From the NCBI GenBank assembly GCA_934140155.1, contig CAKPBC010000001.1, positions 124,001-188,000 on the forward strand: a stretch of 64,000 nucleotides of DNA, read 5' to 3'. The notes under the pieces were generated by a model. The model was not told the origin of the DNA. It did not search any database and saw only the letters and a program-made list of their open reading frames with translations. The position numbers and the translations under genes are program-made. Shown here in pieces: positions 46,320 through 54,931 of the stretch (position 1 is the first letter of the stretch; every line of letters begins with the position of its first letter). Origin of the DNA: an uncultured Bacilli bacterium. Lineage in GTDB: Bacteria; Bacillota_I; Bacilli_A; RFN20; CAG-826.

Positions 46320-47644
46320 ATTTAAAGAAATATTTTGAACTAGCAAAAGATGCTGGCATTGAATCTTTAGAACTTTATATTGTTAAAAATTATTCTTTAG
46401 GTTTTTCTTTATTCCATAGCGAAATTGATAGTTATTCTTTAAGTGATTCTATCTCATTAGGCGCACGTGGAATATTTAATGGAAAAATGGGATATGCTTA
46501 TTCAGAAAAGATCGATAAGACTACTCCTGAATTCATTATTAAAAACATTGTAGAAAATGCTAAAAATATTACTAATGATAACAAAGTTGAAATATTCAAA
46601 GGATCAGATAAATACAAGAAATTTAATTGCTATAACAAAGAATTAGATAATATTCCTGTATCTACAAAATTAAATACACTTTATGAAATTGAAAAGAAAT
46701 TAAAAGAAAGTGATAATCGTATTAGTGAAATCGGTGGTGTTGGTTATGAAGAATCAAGAAATGAAACTATCATTGCTAATTCTTATGGATTAAAATTATC
46801 TGAAAAAAGTAATATGTATGTAATCTACGCTGAAGCTGTTGCTAAAGATGGAGAAGATACCAAAACTGGTTATAAAACTTTCTTTGATAATGATTTTTCT
46901 AAATTTAAAGTTGATGACTTTGTTAAAGACGTAAAAGATAACACTATCAAACAATTAGGTGGAAAACCTTGTGATTCTAAAAAATATCGTGCAATTTTCG
47001 CACCAAAAGTTGTTTCTTCTTTAATGTCAGCGTTACTTGAATCAACAATTGCTGAAGAAGTTCAAAAACACTCTTCTTTATTTGAAGGTAAATTAGGAAC
47101 TCAAGTTCTTTCTAAAAAAGTTACAATTACTGAAAAACCTTTAGAAAAAACAATATTCTTCAAGAGTTTTGATGATGAAGGTGTTGCAACTTATAACAAA
47201 GACATCTTTAAAAATGGTGTATTAATGACTTATTTATATAACATTGAAACATCTTTAAAAGATGGTGTGAAAACAACCGCGAATGGATATCGTGGTTCTT
47301 CTAAATCACCAATTAAGACTGGTTTAAGTAGTGTTTATTTAAAACCTGGTAAAGTTAGTGAAGAAGAATTAATTGCTAAATGCGGTGATGGTATTTACAT
47401 TGATTCTATTACTGGCTTACACGCTGGATTAAATTCTCAATCTGGTAACTTCTCATTACAAGCAACTGGATTTATGATTAGAGATGGAAAACTTGCTGAA
47501 CCAGTAAATTTAATTACTGTTGCAGGTAATTTAGTAAAAGTATTCCAAGATGTAACTATGGTTGCTAATAACGCTGAATTATTATCAAGTGGTAATTCAG
47601 TACCATCAATCATGATTAAATCTATTGCTGTATCTGGTAATTAA
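46316..47644 (+). CDS. tldE: TldE/PmbA protease partner
   Basis: A 442-residue TldD/PmbA-family protein lacking the HExxxH zinc motif, so it is the non-catalytic TldE (PmbA) partner. Family features: LGARGIFNGKMGYAYSEKI near the N-terminus, YDSITGLHAGLNSQSGNFSLQATGF-type region near the C-terminus and the final TVAGNLVKVFQDV. Its ATG overlaps the tldD TGA, giving translational coupling and the 1:1 ratio the heterodimer needs. A terminator follows 20 nt downstream. Confidence 0.94.
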   Translation: MNLKKYFELAKDAGIESLELYIVKNYSLGFSLFHSEIDSYSLSDSISLGARGIFNGKMGYAYSEKIDKTTPEFIIKNIVENAKNITNDNKVEIFKGSDKYKKFNCYNKELDNIPVSTKLNTLYEIEKKLKESDNRISEIGGVGYEESRNETIIANSYGLKLSEKSNMYVIYAEAVAKDGEDTKTGYKTFFDNDFSKFKVDDFVKDVKDNTIKQLGGKPCDSKKYRAIFAPKVVSSLMSALLESTIAEEVQKHSSLFEGKLGTQVLSKKVTITEKPLEKTIFFKSFDDEGVATYNKDIFKNGVLMTYLYNIETSLKDGVKTTANGYRGSSKSPIKTGLSSVYLKPGKVSEEELIAKCGDGIYIDSITGLHAGLNSQSGNFSLQATGFMIRDGKLAEPVNLITVAGNLVKVFQDVTMVANNAELLSSGNSVPSIMIKSIAVSGN

Positions 47645-47663
47645 TTATTAAATCATTTTTTAA

Positions 47664-47706
47664 AAGAAGCAAATCTCATAAAATAAAGACTTGCTTCTTT
47701 TTTTAT
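47664..47706 (+). terminator. Terminator of tldD-tldE
   Basis: AAGAAGCAA (47664-47672) pairs perfectly with TTGCTTCTT (47691-47699) across an 18 nt loop, followed by a run of Ts to 47705. Confidence 0.85.
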
Positions 47707-47783
47707 ACGTTTTTTTCATTCTAATTAACAAACAATCGCTATTTAATTTGCTTATTAAATCATCAAAACTAAGATTTTCAGTA

Positions 47784-48515
47784 TTAAATTTTAACAATAA
47801 TTACATTTTCTTTGCCAGAAGGAATTTCATTTATAATCTTTCCATCTTCAAAAATAGCTGCACCGCCTTTAGCAATTTCATCATCGCCATCTAAACAATA
47901 AGAATTAACATATAAAGTTAATTTGTTAAATTTTTTAGCCTGCTTTGCATATTCGTTTTTTTCAACATTATTCCATTTATCATAATTAAAATCAGTATAA
48001 ACAGGCCATAAAAGATAATCAGATGATAAATTTGAAACGATATTAACATTATCTTCATTCCAAAGATCTCCACACAAACCTACTGTAAATGTTTTATTAT
48101 CTAATTCAAATGTAGAAAAGGAAGTTCCTTCTTGATAATGATCATCAGTTTCTTTAATTCTCCAACCACTAGAAACTCTACGATAATTAAAAATAATTTT
48201 TCCTTGTTTGTTAATAACAATTTGGCTACTAAAAATTTTTGAATCAAATAATTCAAAATAGCCAAAAGAAACTGAAACATTAAATTTTTTACATAATTTC
48301 TTTATTTCCTTAATTAGTTTGCTATCTTTAGAAAGAGCTATATTTTTATCTATTTCAAAATTCCATGTTAAAGCGTCAAATCCTTGAAGAAACGATTCTC
48401 CAAATAATATTAAGTCAACTTTATTATTATATTTTTTTATTGTTGATACAATTTGGTTTTTATTATAAATTAAATTTCCATTTCTAAATGATAAAGCCGC
48501 TAAAAGAACATTCAT
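47784..48515 (-). CDS. Carbon-nitrogen hydrolase (nitrilase superfamily) with Lys-to-Arg change
   Basis: A 243-residue protein with the nitrilase-superfamily triad positions: Glu in LFGESFLQGF, Cys in VGLCGDLWN, but Arg in place of the usual Lys (FNYRRVSSGW instead of Y-R-K). I recall Firmicutes C-N hydrolases with a similar RRVS-x-GW block, so this may be a distinct subfamily rather than a dead enzyme. The family cleaves nitriles, amides or carbamoyl groups. The start is the ATG at 48515 with GCGAGGT just upstream; an earlier in-frame start at 48560 has no ribosome site. It stands alone, converging on tldE. Confidence 0.78.
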   Translation of the reverse strand: MNVLLAALSFRNGNLIYNKNQIVSTIKKYNNKVDLILFGESFLQGFDALTWNFEIDKNIALSKDSKLIKEIKKLCKKFNVSVSFGYFELFDSKIFSSQIVINKQGKIIFNYRRVSSGWRIKETDDHYQEGTSFSTFELDNKTFTVGLCGDLWNEDNVNIVSNLSSDYLLWPVYTDFNYDKWNNVEKNEYAKQAKKFNKLTLYVNSYCLDGDDEIAKGGAAIFEDGKIINEIPSGKENVIIVKI

Positions 48516-48743
48516 TTTGTACCTCGCTTGTAAAGTATTATCTAAAAGCAAGGATAACACATTGCTTTAAATACTATTTACATTTTAAAGAATATAATTG
48601 ATCGTCGCAATAATTATTCTTTGTTAAAGAACAATATACACAATTTGTCTAATATTATATTTCGAATAAAAACTGTCATTTAAATAAATCTCATAAAAAA
48701 ATAGCAAAACAATCAACATTCGTAGTTGTCTTTCAAGTACAAT

Positions 48744-48776
48744 AAAAGACCATCAATAATTTTTTTATCAATGGCC
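48744..48776 (-). terminator. Terminator of hypB
   Basis: On the minus strand 48765-48776 pairs with 48748-48759 in a 12 bp stem with three wobble pairs, followed by TTTTATT. It begins 8 nt after the hypB stop codon. Confidence 0.75.
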
Positions 48777-48784
48777 TCCATTAT

Positions 48785-49456
48785 TTACTTTTTCCAACTA
48801 TTTACTTGATTAAGTAACCATTCCGCTACTTTATCAATTCCTTCTCCTGTCTTTGCAGAAATTGGAATGATCGTGGCGTTTTTATTTAGTTTTAGAATTC
48901 TTTCTTTTGCTTTTTCAATATCAAAATCGAATACACTTAATGTATCAATCTTATTAATGATTACTAAATCGCTAATAGTAAACATTAATGGATACTTTAA
49001 AGGTTTGTCATCACCTTCTGGTACACTAAGTATCATTGCATTCTTACTTGATCCTGTATCAAACTCAGCTGGACAAACAAGATTTCCAACATTTTCTAAT
49101 ATTGCTAAGTCAATGTTTTTACCTTCTAAACTACTTAAACCTTGTCTAGTCATATCTGCATCTAAGTGACACATACCGCCAGTATGAAGTTGAACTACTT
49201 CAACGCCACATTTTTTCTCAATCGTATTAGCGTCACATTCACCATCAATATCAGCTTCCATAACCGCAATATTAAGTTTGTCTTTTAAGGCATTAATAAC
49301 TACTGTTAAAGTTGTTGTTTTTCCTGATCCTGGAGAAGACATTAAGTTTAATAAAAATGTTCCCTTCTCTTTAAGCTCTTTTCTTAAATTATTTGCTTCT
49401 TTTTCATTTGAACTAAATACACTTTGCTTTATTTCAATGACTTTATAATTTGCCAT
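48785..49456 (-). CDS. hypB: Hydrogenase/urease-type nickel insertion GTPase HypB
   Basis: A 223-residue SIMIBI-class GTPase with Walker A SSPGSGKT (40-47), the DIDGECD block, metal ligands Cys96-His97 (GMCHLDA) and Cys128 (NLVCPAEFD), and NKID for guanine. It lacks the His-rich N-terminal nickel store found in some HypB proteins. HypB and HypA insert Ni2+ into [NiFe]-hydrogenase or other nickel enzymes. It diverges from the iron-sulfur flavoprotein-hypA operon. No hydrogenase structural gene or hypCDEF occurs in this window, so its client is elsewhere or not a hydrogenase. Confidence 0.93.
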   Translation of the reverse strand: MANYKVIEIKQSVFSSNEKEANNLRKELKEKGTFLLNLMSSPGSGKTTTLTVVINALKDKLNIAVMEADIDGECDANTIEKKCGVEVVQLHTGGMCHLDADMTRQGLSSLEGKNIDLAILENVGNLVCPAEFDTGSSKNAMILSVPEGDDKPLKYPLMFTISDLVIINKIDTLSVFDFDIEKAKERILKLNKNATIIPISAKTGEGIDKVAEWLLNQVNSWKK

Positions 49457-49639
49457 ATTCTCACCTCTACGTGTATATAATAAAACAAATTCGGTAAAAA
49501 AACACCAATTTTTATAAAACTTCCTTCTAATCGCTATTTTTCTCGATATTCGCTTATGATTTATTATTTACAAATGCTTAATTATTTAATAAAATTAAAT
49601 GTATGCATATTGCAATTAAGTATTATAAGGAGAATTATT

Positions 49640-52552
49640 ATGCCAGAAATGAGTAAAGCTGTCATTCCACCTCACATGACAGATAAAGAGCCAAGCAAAA
49701 AGATTATTGCTTTAGGCAAAAAAATCACTGATGTTTTTGCTCACAAATTAAAAGGGGTAAAAGTTGAAGACCCAGAATATTGGGGACTTGCTGAAATCGT
49801 TACTGATGAAATGGCGGATGTTGCCTTAAAAATGGATTTAAGACATCCATATACTTTTGCCGAATTAGTCAAATTAAACAATGTAAAAGATGAAGATAAA
49901 GAAAGCTTCCAAAAATTATTAGATGAAATGAGTTTTATCGGTTTATTAGAATACGATTATGGTTATCATTATGATCATAACGGAAGAACCGCTCCTCAAT
50001 CAGAAAGAAGATATATTCTTCCACTATTTGTTCCAGGTAGTGCAGAATTATTTAACATGAATGATCAAAGAGTTAAGGATCACCCTGCTCTTGCTTCATT
50101 CTTTGAAAGAATGACTTACATTCCACTAGATGGTATTACCCAAATGGTTCCACCAGGAGGATCTGGTGTTGGTATGCACGTTATTCCAGTAGAAAAAGCT
50201 ATATCTATGGAAAACAAAGCTATGGATATTGAAAAATTATCTTATTGGTTAAAAAAATATGAAGGCCACATTGGTGTTGGTCCTTGCTCTTGCCGTGTGT
50301 CTAGAGGTGTATTAGAAGAGGGTTGCGCTGATGAACCTGGCGCATGGTGTATTGGTGTTGGTGACTTTGCTGATTATTGCCGCGAAACTGGAAAAGGACA
50401 TGATATTACTGTTGATGAAGCTATCGCTATTTTAAAAAGAGCGGAAGAAAATGGTTTTGTTCACCAAATTACTAATATCGATGGTGATAACAAAATCTTC
50501 GGTATTTGTAACTGTAACGTAAAGATTTGTAACGCATTAAGGACATCTTTATTATTTAATACACCAAACTTATCTAGATCTGCTTACACTGCAAAAGTTG
50601 ATCCAAAAAACTGTGTTGCTTGTGGTAAGTGTGTTGAATATTGTCCAGCTGGTGCTGTTAAATTAGGTCAAAAGATTTGTACAAAAAATGGTCCTATTAA
50701 CTATCCAAAGAAACCTTTACCAGATAGAGTTAAATGGGGTCCTGAACAATATGATGAAGATTATCGTGATAACGATAGAAAGAATTGTTACGACACAGGT
50801 ACTGCACCTTGTAAAGTAAACTGCCCAGCTCACGTTGCTGTTCAAGGTTACTTAAAAATGGCTGCTCAAGGAAGATATCAAGAAGCTCTTGCTTTAATTA
50901 AGAAAGATAATCCATTCCCAGCTATTTGTGGTCGTGTATGTAATCATAGATGTGAAGATGCTTGTACACGTGGTACTATTGATAAACCAGTTGCTATTGA
51001 TGCTGTTAAAAAGTTCTTAGCGGAATTAGATTTAAAAGCAGAAACAAGATATGTTCCACCTGTTGTAATTGCTTCTTCTCCTGCTAATGAACATCCAAGA
51101 ACACATTGGGATGAAAAGATTGCTATTATCGGTGCTGGTCCTGCTGGATTAGCTTGTGCTTATTATCTTGCTACAATTGGTTATTTACCAACTGTGTTTG
51201 AAAAATCAAAACGTCCAGGTGGTATGATGACTTATGGTATTCCTTCATACAAACTTGAAAAAGACGTAATTGATGCTGAAATTGAAATATTAAAAGATTT
51301 AGGCGTTGAAATTAAGTGTGGCGTTGAAGTCGGTAAAGATGTTACTATTGAAGAACTCAAAAAACAAGGATTTGATGCTTTCTATATTGCAATTGGTTGC
51401 CAAGGCGGAAAATTGCCAGGTATTCCTGGTGAAGATGCTAAAGGCGTTGAAATTGCTGTTGATTTCTTACATAACGCTACTGAAAATCAAGATAGAAAAT
51501 TAAATGGTCCTACTGTTGTCGTCGGTGGCGGTAACGTTGCTGTTGACTGTGCGAGAACCGCTAAAAGATTTGGTTCATCAAATGTCAGCATGGTTTGCTT
51601 AGAAAAAAGAGACGAAATGACTGCATCTAAAGAAGAAATTTCTGAAACATTAGAGGAAGATATTTCAATATTAAATTCTTGGGGACCTAAAAAGATTGTT
51701 AAGAACGCTGATGGAACTATTAAATCAATTATATTCAAGAAATGCGTAAGCGTTAAAAACGCTGAAGGTAAGTTTGCTCCTACCTATGATGAAAATGAAA
51801 CAATGGAAATTGAAGTTAAAAACATTGTCTTCGCTATTGGTCAAAAAACAATTTGGGGTGACTTATTAAAAGGAACTAAAGTAGAATTTGTTCCTAATAG
51901 TCCACGTATTATCGCTGATAAATTAACATATCAAACAACAGATCCTGACATCTTCGTTGGCGGTGATGTCTTAACTGGTCCAACATTTGTTATTGACGCT
52001 ATCGAACAAGGTAAATGTGCTGCTGAATCATTACATAGATATGTAAAAGTAACTAAATTCGGTGCTCATATGACAATTGGTCGTAATAGAAGAGACTTTA
52101 TCGAATTAGATAAAGAAAACTTAGACATCGATCAAGGCTATGATAAAGCGCAAAGACAAGAAGCTGGAATGAATGATAAAGTTGATTATAAACATTCATT
52201 TAAAGATGCTCACTTAACATTATCAGAAGATCAAGTTAAGATTGAAACTTCTAGATGTTTAGGTTGTGGTGCTTCTATTGTCGACCCTAACAGATGTATC
52301 GGTTGCGGTATTTGTACTACAAAATGTGAATTTGATGCAATTCATCTAGTAAGAGATCACCCAGAATGTTCAAAAATGGTTAAGGCTGAAGACAAATTTA
52401 AATACATCTTACCTTATGCTATGAAACGCGCAATGAAGATTGTCTTCGCTAAGAAAACTCCAGAAGATAAAGTTGCAATCAAAAAGCACAAAGACTACAA
52501 AAAAGCGCAAAAACAAGCTAAAAAAGCCGCTAAGAAAGAAGCAAATAAATAA
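49640..52552 (+). CDS. GltD-like iron-sulfur flavoprotein oxidoreductase with extra ferredoxin domains
   Basis: A 970-residue fusion. The start is the ATG at 49640 after AAGGAG. Order: an N-terminal domain (1 to about 290) with Cys clusters GPCSCR and CNCNVKIC; a 4Fe-4S motif CVACGKCVEYC (about 315-325); a GltD-type Fe-S head (CKVNCPAHV, CGRVCNHRCEDAC); an FAD site IIGAGPAGLACAYYL; an NAD(P) site VVVGGGNVAVDCA; a second FAD motif FVGGDVLTGPTF; and C-terminal CLGCG and CIGCGICTTKC clusters with a basic tail. It should move electrons between NAD(P)H and a ferredoxin-like partner, as in GltD/NfnB. It overlaps hypA by one base and faces hypB, which suggests a link with a nickel enzyme. Confidence 0.82.
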   Translation: MPEMSKAVIPPHMTDKEPSKKIIALGKKITDVFAHKLKGVKVEDPEYWGLAEIVTDEMADVALKMDLRHPYTFAELVKLNNVKDEDKESFQKLLDEMSFIGLLEYDYGYHYDHNGRTAPQSERRYILPLFVPGSAELFNMNDQRVKDHPALASFFERMTYIPLDGITQMVPPGGSGVGMHVIPVEKAISMENKAMDIEKLSYWLKKYEGHIGVGPCSCRVSRGVLEEGCADEPGAWCIGVGDFADYCRETGKGHDITVDEAIAILKRAEENGFVHQITNIDGDNKIFGICNCNVKICNALRTSLLFNTPNLSRSAYTAKVDPKNCVACGKCVEYCPAGAVKLGQKICTKNGPINYPKKPLPDRVKWGPEQYDEDYRDNDRKNCYDTGTAPCKVNCPAHVAVQGYLKMAAQGRYQEALALIKKDNPFPAICGRVCNHRCEDACTRGTIDKPVAIDAVKKFLAELDLKAETRYVPPVVIASSPANEHPRTHWDEKIAIIGAGPAGLACAYYLATIGYLPTVFEKSKRPGGMMTYGIPSYKLEKDVIDAEIEILKDLGVEIKCGVEVGKDVTIEELKKQGFDAFYIAIGCQGGKLPGIPGEDAKGVEIAVDFLHNATENQDRKLNGPTVVVGGGNVAVDCARTAKRFGSSNVSMVCLEKRDEMTASKEEISETLEEDISILNSWGPKKIVKNADGTIKSIIFKKCVSVKNAEGKFAPTYDENETMEIEVKNIVFAIGQKTIWGDLLKGTKVEFVPNSPRIIADKLTYQTTDPDIFVGGDVLTGPTFVIDAIEQGKCAAESLHRYVKVTKFGAHMTIGRNRRDFIELDKENLDIDQGYDKAQRQEAGMNDKVDYKHSFKDAHLTLSEDQVKIETSRCLGCGASIVDPNRCIGCGICTTKCEFDAIHLVRDHPECSKMVKAEDKFKYILPYAMKRAMKIVFAKKTPEDKVAIKKHKDYKKAQKQAKKAAKKEANK

Positions 52553-52899
52553 TGCATGAATTAGGTGTTGTCTTCTATGTTATCGACGACGTTAAAAAGG
52601 TAGCCATAGAAAACAAAGTTAATCATGTTCATTCTGTTACACTTGAAATTGGTGAAGTATCCACTGTAATTCCTAAGTATTTAATTGATTGCTGGAAATG
52701 GGCTATTACAAAACATGAGTTGCTTAAAAATTGTGAGCTTAAAATTGAAACAATCGATGCCATAACTTATTGTGAAGATTGTCAAAGAACTTATCCTACT
52801 ATCCAATATGGTAAGATTTGTCCACATTGTGGTTCAGAACATACTTATTTACTTAGAGGAAATGAATTTAACATAAAAGAAATTGAAGTCGATGAATGA
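52552..52899 (+). CDS. hypA: Nickel metallochaperone HypA
   Basis: A 115-residue protein starting MHELG, where His2 is the known nickel ligand and the free N-terminus matters for binding, with four zinc Cys (C74, C77, C90, C93: YCEDC and ICPHC). It hands Ni2+ to target enzymes together with HypB. The ATG overlaps the stop of the oxidoreductase gene (TAATG), so the two are coupled. A terminator follows about 50 nt downstream. Confidence 0.94.
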   Translation: MHELGVVFYVIDDVKKVAIENKVNHVHSVTLEIGEVSTVIPKYLIDCWKWAITKHELLKNCELKIETIDAITYCEDCQRTYPTIQYGKICPHCGSEHTYLLRGNEFNIKEIEVDE

Positions 52900-52951
52900 T
52901 AAAAAACCGCTAGCGAATGTGCACACTTCGTAAGAATTATTTTTAAAGAAG

Positions 52952-52989
52952 ACTATCTAGAGTAATTTCTAGGTGGTTTTTTCTTTTTA
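52952..52989 (+). terminator. Terminator after hypA
   Basis: ACTATCTAGA (52952-52961) pairs with TCTAGGTGGT (52968-52977) including two wobble pairs, loop of 6, followed by a T-rich run to 52989. Confidence 0.8.
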
Positions 52990-52999
52990 TAGGCAAAAT

Positions 53000-53029
53000 A
53001 AAAGGAGCCTGTTTTAATATTCAAGCTCC
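53000..53029 (-). terminator. Terminator of the type I restriction operon
   Basis: On the minus strand GGAGC and GCTCC (53004-53008 with 53025-53029) pair, with two more base pairs after one mismatch, then TTTTATTTT. It lies 56 nt past the hsdM stop. Confidence 0.6.
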
Positions 53030-53084
53030 ATTTTTCGAATATCCAGCTTAAACCTTGCACATCGAGTTTATTCGTTTTTTATAA

Positions 53085-54920
53085 TTATACCAAATTATCC
53101 AACTTTGCATACTCATCATCAATTTTCGCTTTGTATGTTTCAACGTTGCTAAAAATATTATCTACGATTAAACCAACTCGGTCTTGTTCATCTTTTTTTG
53201 GAAATGCAACAATATAATCTTGAAATCTTGTATCATTAATTGCTTTTTTATTTGTTCCTCTTGCCAATCGCTGTACTATTTCTTTACGTCTAGAATTGAA
53301 GTAAGCATAGTAATATTTCAAATTTGTATCTAATGGATTTTTAGGCGTTAATATGAAGCATAAATCAGATGCGACGAATTTTCTATCTTTAGTATAATGC
53401 ACCTTTCCTAAAGAACCACCTGCCCCAAAAACAAAAATCAATGCTTCGCAATCATGAGTGTATTCAGAATGTGTAAGCCAAGTATCAGATGCTGTAATAA
53501 AAGTGTACTCACCTTCTTCACGTTTACTGCTTTGCACCGTTCCTTTTTGAACATAAAAAATATCGCCTATTCTTTTGTGAGGTTCATCATCTGATTTATA
53601 GTATGAATAAGGATGAAAATCATATTCTTCGTGATACTCATCATATCCTATTATTTTTCCACTACATTTTTCTTGGAAATTATTTAGAGAAATTTCTCCA
53701 CTTAAATATTTTTTAAACAGATCTATCTCTTTTTTTACAGTTGGTAAATCATTTTCATCAATAGGAAGTCTTCCTTCTCCTTTTTCATAGCCATCATTTT
53801 CAACCATTTTTAGATAAATTGAGCCTCTATCTCTATACTTTTTGTCAAAGAAAAGAATTAATGTGCTAACTCCGGAATAAGGTTTAAAAACATATGGATG
53901 TAATCCAACAACAGCATATAAACCTGTTTTTATCATTAATTTTCTAAGTTCAATATATGCACTTTGATTGTTTGCAATAATTCCTTCTGGAACAATAAAT
54001 GCACCTTTACCATCCTTTGTTAAATGCTCCATTATATATTCTGAAAATAAAACCTCAGCTTTTTTAGAAGAAATAGAAAATTTATTATGAGGTGTAATAC
54101 CACCTTTTGGAGTAAAGAAAGGAGGGTTGGCGAGAATAACATCATATTTGTCATTCCATTTTTCATCAAATGTTAATGTATCATATTCATTTATATCTGG
54201 CTCAGTACAACCGTGTAGATACATATTCATTTCAGCAATACGAACCATTGAGGGCTCAATATCATATCCGCAAATATTGCTTAATATTTTTTTCTTTTCA
54301 TCGTAATTCAAATCCTTATTTTCTTTAGAATTCACAATGTATTTATATGCCGAAATTAAAAATCCAGCTGTACCACAAGCAGGGTCAAGAATTTTGCTTT
54401 CTTTTGTAGGTTTAACAACTTCAACCATAAAATCAATTATATGTCTTGGCGTCCTAAATTGGCCTAATTCACCCTGTGAACCTAGTATTCTTAATAAATA
54501 TTCATATGCATCACCTAAAACCTCACTATCTCCATAGTTTAATCCATCTATTTCTTTTAGAAATAAAGAAAGAACCTCAGGGTCTCTATATGGAACTGTT
54601 GCATTTTTAAATATCTGCTTAAAGGTTTTTGGTAAATTTGGATGAATATAAAACTGTTCTAATGCTTCAACATATAGATTCATCCTATTTTGAGCACTGA
54701 CAGATTTTTTCATTATCTCTCGCCACGAATATTTAGTAAATTCTTTTGAAAAATAAGAAGGTTCACCACCCATTTCAATTGCTTCTTGATCTATATCATC
54801 CATAAATTTATAAAGCATTGCTAGTGTTATTTGTTCCACTTGAGTATTAGGGGCAGGTAATTTCCCAACTAATATGTCACGTGCATTGTCAATAATTCTT
54901 TTCGTATTTTGGTCTAACAT
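53085..54920 (-). CDS. hsdM: Type I DNA methyltransferase HsdM fused to a recognition domain
   Basis: A 611-residue protein. Residues 1 to about 430 are an N6-adenine methylase of the HsdM type: motif I DPACGTAGF (179-187), motif IV NPPF (265-268), and a helical N-terminal domain. Residues about 440-611 are a target-recognition domain of the HsdS kind (FYVQKGTVQSS, GTNKKAINDTRF-QDYIVAFP, then a coiled-coil-like end VETYKAKIDDEYAKLD). There is no separate hsdS gene, so the M and S parts are one chain with a single recognition domain; two copies could give a symmetric site. It follows hsdR by 11 nt, with AAGGAG as ribosome site. Function: protects host DNA by methylation. Confidence 0.9.
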   Translation of the reverse strand: MLDQNTKRIIDNARDILVGKLPAPNTQVEQITLAMLYKFMDDIDQEAIEMGGEPSYFSKEFTKYSWREIMKKSVSAQNRMNLYVEALEQFYIHPNLPKTFKQIFKNATVPYRDPEVLSLFLKEIDGLNYGDSEVLGDAYEYLLRILGSQGELGQFRTPRHIIDFMVEVVKPTKESKILDPACGTAGFLISAYKYIVNSKENKDLNYDEKKKILSNICGYDIEPSMVRIAEMNMYLHGCTEPDINEYDTLTFDEKWNDKYDVILANPPFFTPKGGITPHNKFSISSKKAEVLFSEYIMEHLTKDGKGAFIVPEGIIANNQSAYIELRKLMIKTGLYAVVGLHPYVFKPYSGVSTLILFFDKKYRDRGSIYLKMVENDGYEKGEGRLPIDENDLPTVKKEIDLFKKYLSGEISLNNFQEKCSGKIIGYDEYHEEYDFHPYSYYKSDDEPHKRIGDIFYVQKGTVQSSKREEGEYTFITASDTWLTHSEYTHDCEALIFVFGAGGSLGKVHYTKDRKFVASDLCFILTPKNPLDTNLKYYYAYFNSRRKEIVQRLARGTNKKAINDTRFQDYIVAFPKKDEQDRVGLIVDNIFSNVETYKAKIDDEYAKLDNLV

Positions 54921-54931
54921 TGTATTTCTCC

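Noticed and set aside
48534..48560. AAAGCAA/TTGCTTT repeat upstream of the C-N hydrolase as a terminator
   Set aside because: No gene on either strand runs into it within reach, and the T-run is short; probably chance in AT-rich DNA.
52916..52934. GCGAATGTGCACACTTCG-like hairpin after hypA as a regulatory site
   Set aside because: The arms mismatch around the centre and no gene follows on the plus strand; the real terminator lies just downstream.
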